Assembly: GCA_028281525.1 (NCBI GenBank)
Contig: JANQJR010000057.1
Location: 28,218 to 92,217, forward strand
Direction of reading: 5' to 3'
Source of the DNA: Magnetovibrio sp.
Lineage (GTDB): Bacteria; Pseudomonadota; Alphaproteobacteria; Rhodospirillales; Magnetovibrionaceae
DNA length: 64,000 nt
The notes beneath the pieces were generated by a model, which saw only the letters and a list, made by a program, of their open reading frames with translations, had not been told where the DNA came from and did no database searches. The first letter of the stretch is position 1. Every line of letters begins with the position of its first letter. Shown in pieces: positions 35,026 through 43,827 of the stretch. The position numbers were made by a program, and so were the translations under genes.

Positions 35026-36219
35026 ATGGGTGCGGATGTCTTACGGTTCCTGAAGAACCCCTTTAAAATCTTCAGCTTATCCCGCGAAGACCTGGATCAA
35101 CTCATCCACGCGGGCAATCACTCTCATTACCTCAGCCGTCATCGCGCGAACATCATGATCGAACGCGTGCGGATTGTCGCCGCGGCCTTTTCGGCCTTGA
35201 CGTTCCTGTGGATCGGCCTCGACTACATCGCCTTCGATCCCGAAACCTGGGAAACGCTGGCCTACATGCGGCTGGTGTCCACCGCCATCTTCTTAGGTCT
35301 GGCGTGGCGCTGGAACGTGGAAAACAGTCTGGGACTCGGCTTTGTCATGTTGGTCGTCCTCATGATTAACCCGCCGGTGTTTTATGTGGCGTCGCATTTC
35401 CTGCTCCAGGGTCAGGAGCAGTCCGGCCTCGCCTCAATCATCGCCACCGTTTATACGATGCTGCCTTACATCATCATCGCCGGGCTCAGCATTTTCCCGC
35501 TGACCGCCTTGGAGGCAACGCTGTTCGCCCTGCCCATTCTGGTCATGACGGTGGTGACCCCACAGTTGGCGGGCAGCGGCACGATCGCGCAATCGCTGGC
35601 CACGGTGTGGATTTTGGCCCTGATCCTGGGCATTTATCTGTTGGCGGGGATGAGCCAGCTGCATTCCATGATTTCCCTGGTGCACCGCGCCAGCAAGGAC
35701 CCGCTGACAAATCTTCTGACGCGCCGCACCGGGGCGGAAATCATCGACCTCTACTTTCGCGTTTCGGTTCTGCACAACACGCCGTTTTCGGTGATCTTTT
35801 TCGATCTCGACCACTTCAAATCCATCAACGACAATTTCGGCCACGAAGCCGGGGACGAAGCGTTGCGGGGCGCCGCCCAAAAGCTGCACGAATATCTGCG
35901 CCGCTCCGACATCATCGTGCGTTGGGGCGGCGAGGAAATGGTCGCGGTGCTGCCCAATACCGACGCCAAGGGCATCAAGCTGATCCTGGACCGCGTGTTG
36001 AAAGACTGGCTGGGCGAGCGGCCCGACGACAAACCGCTGACCGCCAGCATCGGCGTGGCGGAACGCATTTCCGACGACATCGACGACTGGCCCGATCTGG
36101 TGGAAAAAGCCGACGAGCGCATGTACGCAGCCAAAAAAACCGGACGCGCACGCGCCATCATCATGGACGACGAAGTGATGCTGTCCGCCATCGCCGCCGA
36201 CACCGGCTCGTCGCGTTGA
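35026..36219 (+). CDS. membrane-anchored diguanylate cyclase (GGDEF)
   Basis: A 397-residue protein. Six or so membrane helices fill about residues 45-220 and make the sensory part. A GGDEF domain follows at about 225-385: DPLTNLLTRRTG, FDLDHFKSINDNFGHEAGDEAL, then the active-site loop GGEEM at 301-305 (a GGEEF variant). Both metal-binding and catalytic acidic residues are kept, so it should make cyclic di-GMP from GTP. A direct repeat precedes the gene. Its signal is unknown; no EAL or PilZ gene is in the window. Confidence 0.9.
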   Translation: MGADVLRFLKNPFKIFSLSREDLDQLIHAGNHSHYLSRHRANIMIERVRIVAAAFSALTFLWIGLDYIAFDPETWETLAYMRLVSTAIFLGLAWRWNVENSLGLGFVMLVVLMINPPVFYVASHFLLQGQEQSGLASIIATVYTMLPYIIIAGLSIFPLTALEATLFALPILVMTVVTPQLAGSGTIAQSLATVWILALILGIYLLAGMSQLHSMISLVHRASKDPLTNLLTRRTGAEIIDLYFRVSVLHNTPFSVIFFDLDHFKSINDNFGHEAGDEALRGAAQKLHEYLRRSDIIVRWGGEEMVAVLPNTDAKGIKLILDRVLKDWLGERPDDKPLTASIGVAERISDDIDDWPDLVEKADERMYAAKKTGRARAIIMDDEVMLSAIAADTGSSR

Positions 36220-36238
36220 GCGTCCTTTTTGGTGGTTT

Positions 36239-36361
36239 GTCGGGCCTTACGGCCCTCAAAAAATCCAAACCGACGAGCCCATCCTCAGCTACACACTCAT
36301 CGCTCAACCACAAGGCTTCGGGCGAACGAGCGCAGCGGATGTAACCATCCCAGATGGTTAG
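36239..36361 (+). pseudogene. C-terminal remnant of a DUF1223 gene
   Basis: An open frame of 40 codons ends at TAG 36359-36361 and reads ...SYTLIAQPQGFGRTSAAD..., matching the last part of the intact DUF1223 protein upstream (GYALIAQPQGFGTVSAAG). The DNA is similar but diverged (about 20 of 24 bases in the best stretch). No start codon, thioredoxin motif or further upstream homology is present, so this is a gene fragment, either from an old duplication or from a second copy interrupted by the diguanylate cyclase gene. Confidence 0.6.
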
Positions 36362-36370
36362 AAAAATATC

Positions 36371-36994
36371 CTATTGATTGGACTTCTGGTTAAACTTGTT
36401 TGCAAACATTAAAGCCATATCAACATATTGCTCTGCTTGCTCCGCTGTAACATCACGGTCTACAGAATGTGCCGCCCGGTTCCGAATTTCGCGTAGCTCA
36501 TGTAATACGCTAACTTCGTATGTATTGATAATCTTTTCCTTTTCTAGAGTCTTTAAAATTTGATACCCAGAAATTTGTCGCCTACCCTGTTTAGTATCAA
36601 ATTTTGATCCGGTTATTATCCGAATCATTGCCGCTTCTACTTCTTTCCATGCCTCAACAACCGCCGCCGTTGGTTTTATTCTTGCTATAGCAAAGATATC
36701 CTCACTGCCATAAGCTTTATACTCTTGAATATCTTTGCTTATTTTCTCAGAAGACTTCTCCAACTCAGCAAACTCAGCTGAAAAACCTTTACCTTTCACA
36801 TTTTTCAAACGCGCTATTAATTCTGCAAATTCGGATTTGAATAAGAACACAATTATTAAAGCAACAATTGGCCAAGCAAGATGCTCCATCCCTGAAACAA
36901 TTACATTTTCCCAGTTAAATGAAACGAACTCCCACCCAAGCGCCTCGAGAATCGATGGGGCTTGCTCAACTGCTTGATTAGAAATTTGCGCCAT
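36371..36994 (-). CDS. membrane-anchored protein with HEPN-like Rx4H motif
   Basis: A 207-residue protein of clearly lower G+C than its surroundings. One membrane helix (about residues 36-52, LAWPIVALIIVFLF) is followed by a charged coil (KNVKGKGFSAEFAELEKSSEKISKDIQEYK) and a helical C-terminal domain. There the sequence LREIRNRAAHS holds R171-x4-H176, the catalytic-type motif of HEPN ribonucleases; DUF4145-like proteins have a similar helix. ATG 36994 has AAAGG upstream; the frame continues to 37048. It stands alone. HEPN proteins often belong to toxin or defence systems, but this role is only a possibility here. Confidence 0.65.
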   Translation of the reverse strand: MAQISNQAVEQAPSILEALGWEFVSFNWENVIVSGMEHLAWPIVALIIVFLFKSEFAELIARLKNVKGKGFSAEFAELEKSSEKISKDIQEYKAYGSEDIFAIARIKPTAAVVEAWKEVEAAMIRIITGSKFDTKQGRRQISGYQILKTLEKEKIINTYEVSVLHELREIRNRAAHSVDRDVTAEQAEQYVDMALMFANKFNQKSNQ

Positions 36995-37145
36995 GGTGGA
37001 ACCTTTTAGTTTTGCGCGTTTTTTGCCTGGGCAATCACATGCGCGCACTTTGCAATATAATGGGAGTACCTTTCAAGCGACTCACTATCTTCAGGCACCA
37101 TTTTAATATCTACTCAAAATGCTGGCTCTAGCTTAAGGCACCCCC

Positions 37146-37173
37146 TTGCAATCCCCGGGATTCTCTGTATATT
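37146..37173 (+). promoter_or_regulatory. promoter of the rpsF operon
   Basis: TTGCAA (37146-37151), a 16-base spacer and TATATT (37168-37173) form a good sigma-70-type promoter. Transcription would start near 37180, giving a leader of about 90 bases before rpsF. Confidence 0.6.
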
Positions 37174-37193
37174 GCGCCGCTTCATAGCTCCTT

Positions 37194-37243
37194 GCCGGGG
37201 GACGTCCCTCGGCTATGCCCCGCCTGAGGTTCAGGTACGGGGG
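37194..37243 (+). promoter_or_regulatory. two hairpins in the rpsF leader
   Basis: Two adjacent stems fit the leader RNA: GCCGGGGGA...TCCCTCGGC at 37194-37213, and GCCCCG-CCTGA...TCAGG-TA-CGGGGGC at 37217-37243, with an asymmetric bulge. The second ends 17 bases before the GGAGGG ribosome site. Leaders of this operon are often bound by the S6:S18 pair to limit their own synthesis; a match to that motif was not proven here. Confidence 0.4.
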
Positions 37244-37269
37244 CTGAGACAATCCAAAAGGAGGGCGAT

Positions 37270-37737
37270 ATGCCTTTTTACGAAAGCGTGATCATCGCGC
37301 GCCAGGATTTGTCGACCCAACAGGTCGAAGCCCTGACCGAACAGATGACCGGCGTTGTTTCCGACAACGGCGGCAAGGTCGAAAAGACCGAGCAGTGGGG
37401 CCTGCGCTCCATCGCTTACAAGATCAAGAAAAACCGCAAGGGCCACTACACCCAGCTGACCATGGACGCCCCCGCGCCCGCGATCGCCGAGCTGGAACGC
37501 CAGTTGCGTCTCAATGAAGACGTGCTGCGCAGCCTGACCCTGCGTATCGATGAAATCGACATGGAGCCGAGCGCCATCCTCGCCGCCAAATCCAGCCGCG
37601 ACGACCGTCCGCGCCGGGGTGACCGTGACGACCGTCCGCGCCGCGACGACCGTGGCGACCGTCCGAAGCGTGACGCCGCACCGGCTGACGAAGCTCCTGC
37701 AGCCGAAGCTGCGCCTGCAACCGAAGGAGAAGCGTAA
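37270..37737 (+). CDS. rpsF: 30S ribosomal protein S6
   Basis: A 155-residue protein. The S6 core ([56 protein letters not shown]) fills residues 1-98. A tail rich in Arg and Asp ([15 protein letters not shown]) and then Ala, Pro and Glu follows, longer than in E. coli but usual in alphaproteobacteria. S6 pairs with S18 on the 30S platform. GGAGGG precedes ATG 37270. It overlaps rpsR by one base. Confidence 0.97.
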   Translation: MPFYESVIIARQDLSTQQVEALTEQMTGVVSDNGGKVEKTEQWGLRSIAYKIKKNRKGHYTQLTMDAPAPAIAELERQLRLNEDVLRSLTLRIDEIDMEPSAILAAKSSRDDRPRRGDRDDRPRRDDRGDRPKRDAAPADEAPAAEAAPATEGEA

Positions 37738-37964
37738 TGTCCCGTCGTCCGTTTTTCCGTGGCCGCAAATCCTGCCCGTTTTCGGGTCCGAACGCGCCGA
37801 AGATCGATTTCCGCGACACCAAGCTGCTGAGCCGCTACGTGTCCGAGCGCGGCAAGATCGTGCCGAGCCGCATCACCGCCGTTTCCGCCAAGAAACAGCG
37901 CGAATTGGCGATCGCGATCAAGCGCGCCCGCTATCTCGGCCTGCTGCCTTACGTGATCAAATAA
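37737..37964 (+). CDS. rpsR: 30S ribosomal protein S18
   Basis: A 75-residue basic protein with the S18 pattern: [19 protein letters not shown], then [40 protein letters not shown]. It binds next to S6 on 16S rRNA. It starts on the last base of the rpsF stop codon. Confidence 0.98.
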   Translation: MSRRPFFRGRKSCPFSGPNAPKIDFRDTKLLSRYVSERGKIVPSRITAVSAKKQRELAIAIKRARYLGLLPYVIK

Positions 37965-38076
37965 GACCGGGCCCAGGGCTTCGGGCCCCGAACTTTGGGC
38001 TCTTGGCGCGGTTCGCCGCGCCCGCCCGAATACACGGTCCCGAAACACGACCCCAACGCACGGCGAGGACAAGAAC

Positions 38077-39129
38077 GTGAAACACAACATTCTTGCCATA
38101 TCCGCCGGATTTATCAGCGGCGCGCTGGCGATGGCTTCCATGTCCGGAAGCAACATCGCCGTGTTCTACCTGTCCCTGGTGCATCCGCTGCCGCTGTTTT
38201 ACGCGGGGCTGTCGCTAGGAACGCAGGGAGCGCTGATCGCGGTGGGCGTCGCCACCGCCATCGTCGCCTTCGCCAACCCCCTCGCGGGTCTGGTGTTCGC
38301 GGTGTTGTACGGCGTGCCGGTGTGGGTGATCACCCGCCTGATGCTGACCGGTCCAAACGGCCCGGTGTGGAGCATCCCGGAAGACCAGGGAGGGGCGCAC
38401 CAGCCGGAAGGCCCCCAGACCCAGTCCACCTTTGCCGACCGCATCACCGGCCGGGTGGAGGATTGGGAAGGCGAGAGCGGCGCAGGCCCTCGTGGTTTGG
38501 CCCGCGATCTGGGGTGGTATCCGGCGGGCTGGATCCTCGCTATCGTCACGGCGATCGGCGCCGGCTTTATCGTCATCGCTTCAGTCCTCACCGGGTTTGG
38601 GCTGGAAGCACACGTTCAAGGGGCGTTGAGCGAATTCGCCGACGCCTTCGCCGCCCCCCAGGGGGAGGAGATCCTGAAGGACGCGCTCAACCGGATCGCA
38701 CCCTTCTTCGCCGGGATGGCCGCGGCCATGTGGGCGTTTGGATTATTGATCAATGTGGCCATCGCCCAAGGGCTGTTGGCCAAAGGCGGACGCAACATCC
38801 GCCCAAGTCCGCGTTTTCGGGAGCTTAAACTCCCCGACGCATTAAGCTGGGCCTTGGTGGCAAGCGCGCTGGTGGCGCTGGTCGCGCCGGGGGAATTGGA
38901 ATACGTCGGACGCAATATCGCGATCGTGCTCGCCGTGCCGTTCTTCTTCCTAGGCCTCACAGTCGTGCACAAACTGGCGGCGTTGACGCCGTTTCCAGGT
39001 GCGATGCTCGCGATGGCGTACCTGTTGGTGATCTTTTCGGGGTGGTTCGTCCTGGTGATCGCCGGATTGGGAATATTGGAACAATGGGTGGGTTTGCGAA
39101 ACCGTATGAACACACCCAACCAAACTTAA
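38077..39129 (+). CDS. DUF2232 family membrane protein
   Basis: A 350-residue integral membrane protein with about eight helices. The family regularly sits between rpsR and rplI in alphaproteobacteria, and the long N-terminal helical part with LAGLVFAVLYGVPVW and the C-terminal GAMLAMAYLLVIFSGW block agree with it. The start is GTG 38077, preceded by a GAGGACAAG ribosome site. The role is unknown; its conserved position hints at a link to growth. Confidence 0.85.
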   Translation: MKHNILAISAGFISGALAMASMSGSNIAVFYLSLVHPLPLFYAGLSLGTQGALIAVGVATAIVAFANPLAGLVFAVLYGVPVWVITRLMLTGPNGPVWSIPEDQGGAHQPEGPQTQSTFADRITGRVEDWEGESGAGPRGLARDLGWYPAGWILAIVTAIGAGFIVIASVLTGFGLEAHVQGALSEFADAFAAPQGEEILKDALNRIAPFFAGMAAAMWAFGLLINVAIAQGLLAKGGRNIRPSPRFRELKLPDALSWALVASALVALVAPGELEYVGRNIAIVLAVPFFFLGLTVVHKLAALTPFPGAMLAMAYLLVIFSGWFVLVIAGLGILEQWVGLRNRMNTPNQT

Positions 39130-39165
39130 CCTTTAGACCGCTCCCAAAGGGAGCTGGAGGACAAA

Positions 39166-39846
39166 ATGGAAGTGATCCTGTTGGAACGCGTGGAAAAGCT
39201 GGGCCAGATGGGCGACGTCGTCAAGGTCAAGCCCGGTTACGCCCGCAACTACCTGTTGCCGCGCGAAAAGGCGCTGCGCGCCACCGAAGCAAACAAGAAG
39301 CGTTTCGAAACCCAGCGCGCGCAGTTGGAAGCCGAAAACCTGAAGCGCCGTGAAGAAGCCGACGCCGTGGCGCAGAAGATGGAAGGCCTGTCGGTCATCC
39401 TCATCCGCCAAGCCGGTGAAGCCGGCCAACTGTACGGTTCGGTCAACGCCCGCGACATCGCGGCCTCCATCACGGACGCCGGTTTCACCGTGGCGCGCGG
39501 CCAGGTGAACTTGGCCGACCCGATCAAGACCCTGGGGCTGTTCGACGTCACCGTCACGCTGCACCCGGAAGTGTCCTCCTCTGTGACCATCAACGTCGCG
39601 CGTTCCGAAGACGAAGCGCAGATCCAGGCCGAAACCGGCAAGGCCGTGACCGGCGGCACGGAAGAAGAAGAAGCCGCTGAAGAGCACGCGCCGGAACTGG
39701 AAGAGGTGTTCGAAGAAGGCGCTGCCGAAGCCGCCGCCGAAGATCTGGCGGAAGCCGCTGAAGAAGAAACCCCGGCCGAAGAAGCTGTTGAAGACGCACC
39801 CGCCGAGGACGCTGCTGAAGCCGCTGAGGAAGAAAAGGCCGAATAA
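39166..39846 (+). CDS. rplI: 50S ribosomal protein L9 with long acidic tail
   Basis: A 226-residue L9. The N-domain [37 protein letters not shown] and the C-domain after a connecting helix ([11 protein letters not shown]...) make up the normal 150 residues. About 75 extra residues, almost only Glu and Ala with some Asp and Pro, follow. L9 binds 23S rRNA and helps reading-frame maintenance. The strong GGAG site and ATG 39166 fix the start. A terminator-like structure follows. Confidence 0.96.
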   Translation: MEVILLERVEKLGQMGDVVKVKPGYARNYLLPREKALRATEANKKRFETQRAQLEAENLKRREEADAVAQKMEGLSVILIRQAGEAGQLYGSVNARDIAASITDAGFTVARGQVNLADPIKTLGLFDVTVTLHPEVSSSVTINVARSEDEAQIQAETGKAVTGGTEEEEAAEEHAPELEEVFEEGAAEAAAEDLAEAAEEETPAEEAVEDAPAEDAAEAAEEEKAE

Positions 39847-39872
39847 GCCCCTTCCCCTCCCAATCCGTTGAG

Positions 39873-39950
39873 ACGGCGCGCTCACCCATTAAATGCCGCA
39901 CGCAGCCATAGGCTGCTTCGCGGAGAAGGGGCGCGCCGTTTCTCTTTGCA
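39873..39950 (+). terminator. large terminator-like structure after rplI
   Basis: ACGGCGCGC (39873-39881) pairs perfectly with GCGCGCCGT (39931-39939), enclosing a second hairpin GCAGCC/GGCTGC at 39902-39916. A T-rich stretch (TTTCTCTTT) follows. This likely ends the rpsF-rplI transcript, and dnaB would then have its own promoter. Confidence 0.65.
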
Positions 39951-39960
39951 TAGTTTGCAT

Positions 39961-40045
39961 GTCATTGCGAGCGGACGTAAGCCCGCGCGGCAATCCAGCC
40001 GAGCCTGCCCCTGGATTGCTTCGTCGCTTTGCGCCCTGCAATGAC
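39961..40045. repeat. extragenic palindromic repeat
   Basis: GTCATTGCGAGCG opens and GCAATGAC closes this 85-base unit, with a second inverted pair (CAATCCAG and CTGGATTG) inside. It belongs to the same family as the unit at 15350-15418. It occupies part of the 320-base gap before dnaB; the bases 40046-40166 show no clear feature apart from the presumed dnaB promoter. Confidence 0.7.
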
Positions 40046-40166
40046 GGTAAAAATTCCTGGCAAGCGGAACTTTGCCGAATCGCGTTACAATTCTTTCATT
40101 CGAGCCCCGCCATTCACGTTATTCACAGGCTGGGGACAAGGCGAACTTGGCGTAGTCTCACGGCCC

Positions 40167-41879
40167 ATGAGCACTTCAGACGACGACACCCCCGACCTGC
40201 CCGATGTCCCTCCGGCTGAGGATATGGGCGATTACGAGCCCTTGGCCCCCGGTGAGGACTTAATGGGCGAAGACTTCGCCCCGCCCGTGGACACGGCACC
40301 TCCTGCTGGTGCAACGCACCCCGCTGACGCAGCGCCTCAAACTCCGGCCAGCGCAAGCGGCGAAACGCAAACGGGATCCACATTCACCGTGGTGGGCAAC
40401 ACCGTGCAGAAGGCTGAAGTGGCCGAGCTGCCCAGCTACCGCACCCTGCCGCACAACATCGAAGCGGAAAAGGCGCTGCTGGGTGCGATTTTCACCGACA
40501 ACCGGGCTTACGAACGCGTTTCCGAATTCCTGCGTGCAGAGCACTTCTCCGTGCCCGAACACGGCAAGATCTTCGACGCCGCCCAGCGCCTGATGGAAAA
40601 CGGCCAGATCGCCGACCCGGTGACGCTGGCAGGCTTTTTCGAGGGCAATGACGAACTGGTGGCGCTCGGCGGGCCGGTGTACTTGGCCGAACTGGCGGCC
40701 AGCGCGGTGACCATCATCAACGCCGGCGAATACGGGCGGATCATTTACGATCTGCACATGAAGCGCGAACTGATCCATCTGGGCACCCAGATGGTCAACC
40801 AAGCCTACGACCAGGGCGTCCAGGAAACCGCCACCACCCAAATCGAAAAATCTGAACAACAGCTCTACGATCTCGCCACTGAGGGCGATTACGAAGGGGG
40901 CTTCCAGGACTTCCGCACCGCCGTTTTGGAAGCCGTGCACATGGCCGAAGCCGCACACAAACGCGACGGCGCGCTGGCGGGCGTGACCACCGGCATGACG
41001 GACTTGGACAAGATGCTGGGCGGTCTGCACAATTCGGACCTTCTGATCCTCGCGGGGCGTCCGTCCATGGGCAAGACCGCGCTGGTCACCAACATCGCCT
41101 ACAACGCCGCCTATAGCTATCACAAGTCGGGCGGCGAAGAAGGCGCGGTGGTGGGCTTCTTCTCCCTGGAAATGTCGTCGGAACAACTGGCCGCACGTAT
41201 TTTGTCCGAACAGGTGGAAATCTCGTCCGATAAGATGCGCAAGGGTGAACTCGCCAACGACGAATTCACCCGTCTGGTGGTCGCCAGCCAAGAACTTCAC
41301 CGCATCCCGCTGTTCATCGACGACACGCCCGCGCTCACGGTGTCGGCCTTGCGCACCCGCGCCAGGCGTCTCAAGCGCCAGCATAATCTCGGCCTGATCG
41401 TGGTGGACTACTTGCAGCTCATCTCCCCGCCCCCCGGCAAATCTGATGGGCGCGTCAACGAAGTGTCCGAAATCACCCGTGGGCTGAAAACCTTGGCGAA
41501 GGAACTCAACGTTCCTGTGATCGCGCTGTCCCAGCTGTCGCGTGCTGTGGAACAGCGCGATCCGCCGCGCCCGCAATTGTCCGATCTGCGTGAATCCGGC
41601 TCCATCGAACAGGACGCCGACGTGGTGATGTTCATCTACCGCGAAGAGTACTACATGGAACGCAAGAAACCGTCGCGGCGCATGGAAGAGGATGAGGCGA
41701 AGTACCTGGACCGCGAACAGCGCTGGATGGACAACTTGCAAGCTGTCAAAAACACCGCCGACGTGATCATCGCCAAGCAGCGCCACGGCCCCATCGGCGA
41801 CGTGAAGCTGGCGTTCATCGGCGAATTCACCCGGTTCGCCGACTTGGATACGTCGCACATGGGTTACGACGGGCCATGA
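40167..41879 (+). CDS. dnaB: replicative DNA helicase with extended N-terminus
   Basis: A 570-residue DnaB. The conserved core starts at LPHNIEAEKALLGAIF (about residue 92); the N-terminal DnaB domain, linker and RecA-like ATPase follow, with Walker A GRPSMGKTA near 297 and Walker B LIVVDYLQLI. Before the core lie about 90 acidic, Pro- and Ala-rich residues (DDDTPDLPDVPPAEDMG) that E. coli DnaB (471 aa) lacks. The helicase unwinds DNA at the replication fork. ATG 40167 is chosen over 40029, which would run through a repeat. It overlaps alr by four bases. Confidence 0.95.
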   Translation: MSTSDDDTPDLPDVPPAEDMGDYEPLAPGEDLMGEDFAPPVDTAPPAGATHPADAAPQTPASASGETQTGSTFTVVGNTVQKAEVAELPSYRTLPHNIEAEKALLGAIFTDNRAYERVSEFLRAEHFSVPEHGKIFDAAQRLMENGQIADPVTLAGFFEGNDELVALGGPVYLAELAASAVTIINAGEYGRIIYDLHMKRELIHLGTQMVNQAYDQGVQETATTQIEKSEQQLYDLATEGDYEGGFQDFRTAVLEAVHMAEAAHKRDGALAGVTTGMTDLDKMLGGLHNSDLLILAGRPSMGKTALVTNIAYNAAYSYHKSGGEEGAVVGFFSLEMSSEQLAARILSEQVEISSDKMRKGELANDEFTRLVVASQELHRIPLFIDDTPALTVSALRTRARRLKRQHNLGLIVVDYLQLISPPPGKSDGRVNEVSEITRGLKTLAKELNVPVIALSQLSRAVEQRDPPRPQLSDLRESGSIEQDADVVMFIYREEYYMERKKPSRRMEEDEAKYLDREQRWMDNLQAVKNTADVIIAKQRHGPIGDVKLAFIGEFTRFADLDTSHMGYDGP

Positions 41880-43012
41880 GCGGCAGCGCGCATCGGCCCA
41901 AACCCGATTTGAGCACCCCGGAAGCCCGGCGTGCGGGCGCGATTCTGAGCATCGACTTGAGCGCCGTCGTCAGCAACTGGAAGACCTGCGCCACCCAATC
42001 CCAAACGGCGGAATGCGCCGCCGTGGTCAAGGCCGCGTCCTACGGCGTCGGTGCAGAGCGGGCCGCACCCGCGCTTAAAAATGCGGGTTGCAAAACCTTT
42101 TTCGTCGCCACCATCGGCGAAGGCATCCATTTGCGCGAGGTGCTGGGAGACGGACCCGCGATCCACATTTTCAATGGCCTGATGGATGGGGCGGAGCGCG
42201 ACTTCATCGAATACGATCTGATCCCGGTGCTCAATTCCTTGGACGAGATCGATGCCTGGCGGGCGTTTTGCACCGGTGTGGGCGAACCGCTGCCCTGCGA
42301 CATCCACGTGGACACCGGCATGTCGCGTCTCGGCCTGCCTCCCGATGAGGTGCAGAGGGTCATGGACGATGGTGAACGCCTGACACATCTGAACCTGAAT
42401 GTGTTGATGAGCCATCTGGCCATCGCCGAAGCCCCGGACAAGCCCATGAACAAGGCGCAATTGGATATGTTCGAAAAGTTCGGCAAGCTGTTTCCCGCCG
42501 CACGCCTGTCGCTCGCGAATTCATCCGGCATCTTCCTCGGTCCCGAATTCCATTACGACGTGCTGCGCCCGGGCGCCGCGCTCTATGGCGTCAACCCGAC
42601 CCCAGGGCGGCCCAACCCCATGGCTCAAGTGGTTCGTTTGCAAGCGAAAATCCTGCAACTCCGCACAATTGACACTCCCCAGAGCGTCGGTTACGGTGCC
42701 ACCTACAGAGCCCAAGGACCGACCCGCATCGCGACCGTCGCCGTGGGCTACGCGGATGGACTGTCGCGCCATCTATCGAATGCTGGGGTGGCCTACATCG
42801 GAGATCACGAAGCCCCCATCGCCGGACGGGTGTCCATGGACCTGATCACGCTGGACGTATCAGGGGTACCCGAAGAATTGAGCCGGCCGGGCATGCTTGT
42901 GGACTTGATCGGGCCCAACAATCCGGTGGACGTCGTGGCTGAAAAAGCCGGCACCATCGGTTACGAGGTTCTCACCAGTCTCGGCGCGCGGTATCACCGT
43001 GTCTACCTATGA
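41876..43012 (+). CDS. alr: alanine racemase
   Basis: A 378-residue PLP enzyme that makes D-alanine for peptidoglycan. The PLP lysine is K52 (AVVKAASYG); the partner tyrosine is in the C-terminal domain, after VGYGATYRAQGPTRIATVAVGYADG and RVSMDLITLDVS. Fold-type III barrel features such as DTGMSRLGL and HYDVLRPGAALYG are present. It overlaps dnaB by four bases, the alphaproteobacterial order dnaB-alr. Confidence 0.94.
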   Translation: MSGSAHRPKPDLSTPEARRAGAILSIDLSAVVSNWKTCATQSQTAECAAVVKAASYGVGAERAAPALKNAGCKTFFVATIGEGIHLREVLGDGPAIHIFNGLMDGAERDFIEYDLIPVLNSLDEIDAWRAFCTGVGEPLPCDIHVDTGMSRLGLPPDEVQRVMDDGERLTHLNLNVLMSHLAIAEAPDKPMNKAQLDMFEKFGKLFPAARLSLANSSGIFLGPEFHYDVLRPGAALYGVNPTPGRPNPMAQVVRLQAKILQLRTIDTPQSVGYGATYRAQGPTRIATVAVGYADGLSRHLSNAGVAYIGDHEAPIAGRVSMDLITLDVSGVPEELSRPGMLVDLIGPNNPVDVVAEKAGTIGYEVLTSLGARYHRVYL

Positions 43013-43040
43013 GACCCTGGGGGCGGAGAAGATTGAGCTT

Positions 43041-43817
43041 ATGAATCCGGTTCAAGCCATCGGGCGCGTTTTTCTGAAATTCCTGGCCACCACCGGGCGG
43101 CTGTTGACGTTTATGATGCTGGGCGTCTCGCACGCAGTGCGCCCGCCGTTCTATCCGCGCATCATTGTCCGCCAGATGATCGACATCGGCTACTACTCGC
43201 TGCCCGTCGTGGGGCTCACCGCCCTGTTCGCGGGCATGGTTCTGGCCTTGCAAAGCTACACCGGGTTTTCGCGCTTCTCAGCCGAAGGCGCCATCGCCAA
43301 CGTCGTCGTGTTGTCCATCACGCGCGAACTGGGACCAGTGCTGGCGGGCCTGATGGTCGCGGGGCGCATCGGGGCAAGCCTGGCCGCCGAAATCGGCACC
43401 ATGCGCGTGACCGAGCAGATCGACGCGCTCACAACGCTCAGCACCAACCCCATGAAATACCTGGTCGCCCCGCGCCTGATCGCGGGATTGCTAATGTTCC
43501 CACCGCTGGTACTGGTGGCCGACATCGTCGGCGTGTTCGGCGGCTATCTGGTGGCGGTCTACAAGTTGGGCTTCAATCCCGCAAACTACATACAGAACAC
43601 CTGGGACTTCCTGACGGCCGCAGACGTCAATTCCGGCTTGGTCAAAGCCGCCGTGTTCGGCTTCATCGTCACGCTGATGGGCTGCTATCATGGTTACAAT
43701 TCCAGGGGCGGCGCACAGGGCGTGGGCATCGCGACCACCAACGCGGTGGTTTCGGCCTGCATTTTGATCTTGTGCTTCGACTACATGCTCACCGAAATGT
43801 TCTTCACCAAGCACTGA
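43041..43817 (+). CDS. mlaE: MlaE-type ABC transporter permease
   Basis: About 258 residues with five membrane helices. The family blocks are YYSLPVVGLTALFAGMVLALQ, ITRELGPVLAGLMVAGRIGASLAAEIGTMRVTEQIDAL and CYHGYNSRGGAQGVG. MlaE with MlaF moves phospholipids between the inner membrane and the periplasmic carrier, guarding outer-membrane asymmetry. ATG 43041 with GGAGAAG upstream was taken; GTG 42999 overlaps the end of alr. No mlaD lies next to it, so the substrate-binding part must be elsewhere. Confidence 0.9.
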   Translation: MNPVQAIGRVFLKFLATTGRLLTFMMLGVSHAVRPPFYPRIIVRQMIDIGYYSLPVVGLTALFAGMVLALQSYTGFSRFSAEGAIANVVVLSITRELGPVLAGLMVAGRIGASLAAEIGTMRVTEQIDALTTLSTNPMKYLVAPRLIAGLLMFPPLVLVADIVGVFGGYLVAVYKLGFNPANYIQNTWDFLTAADVNSGLVKAAVFGFIVTLMGCYHGYNSRGGAQGVGIATTNAVVSACILILCFDYMLTEMFFTKH

Positions 43818-43827
43818 GGCCGCCGAC

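Noticed and set aside
40260..41858. 532-residue open frame on the minus strand
   Set aside because: It is antisense to dnaB, which has every helicase motif.
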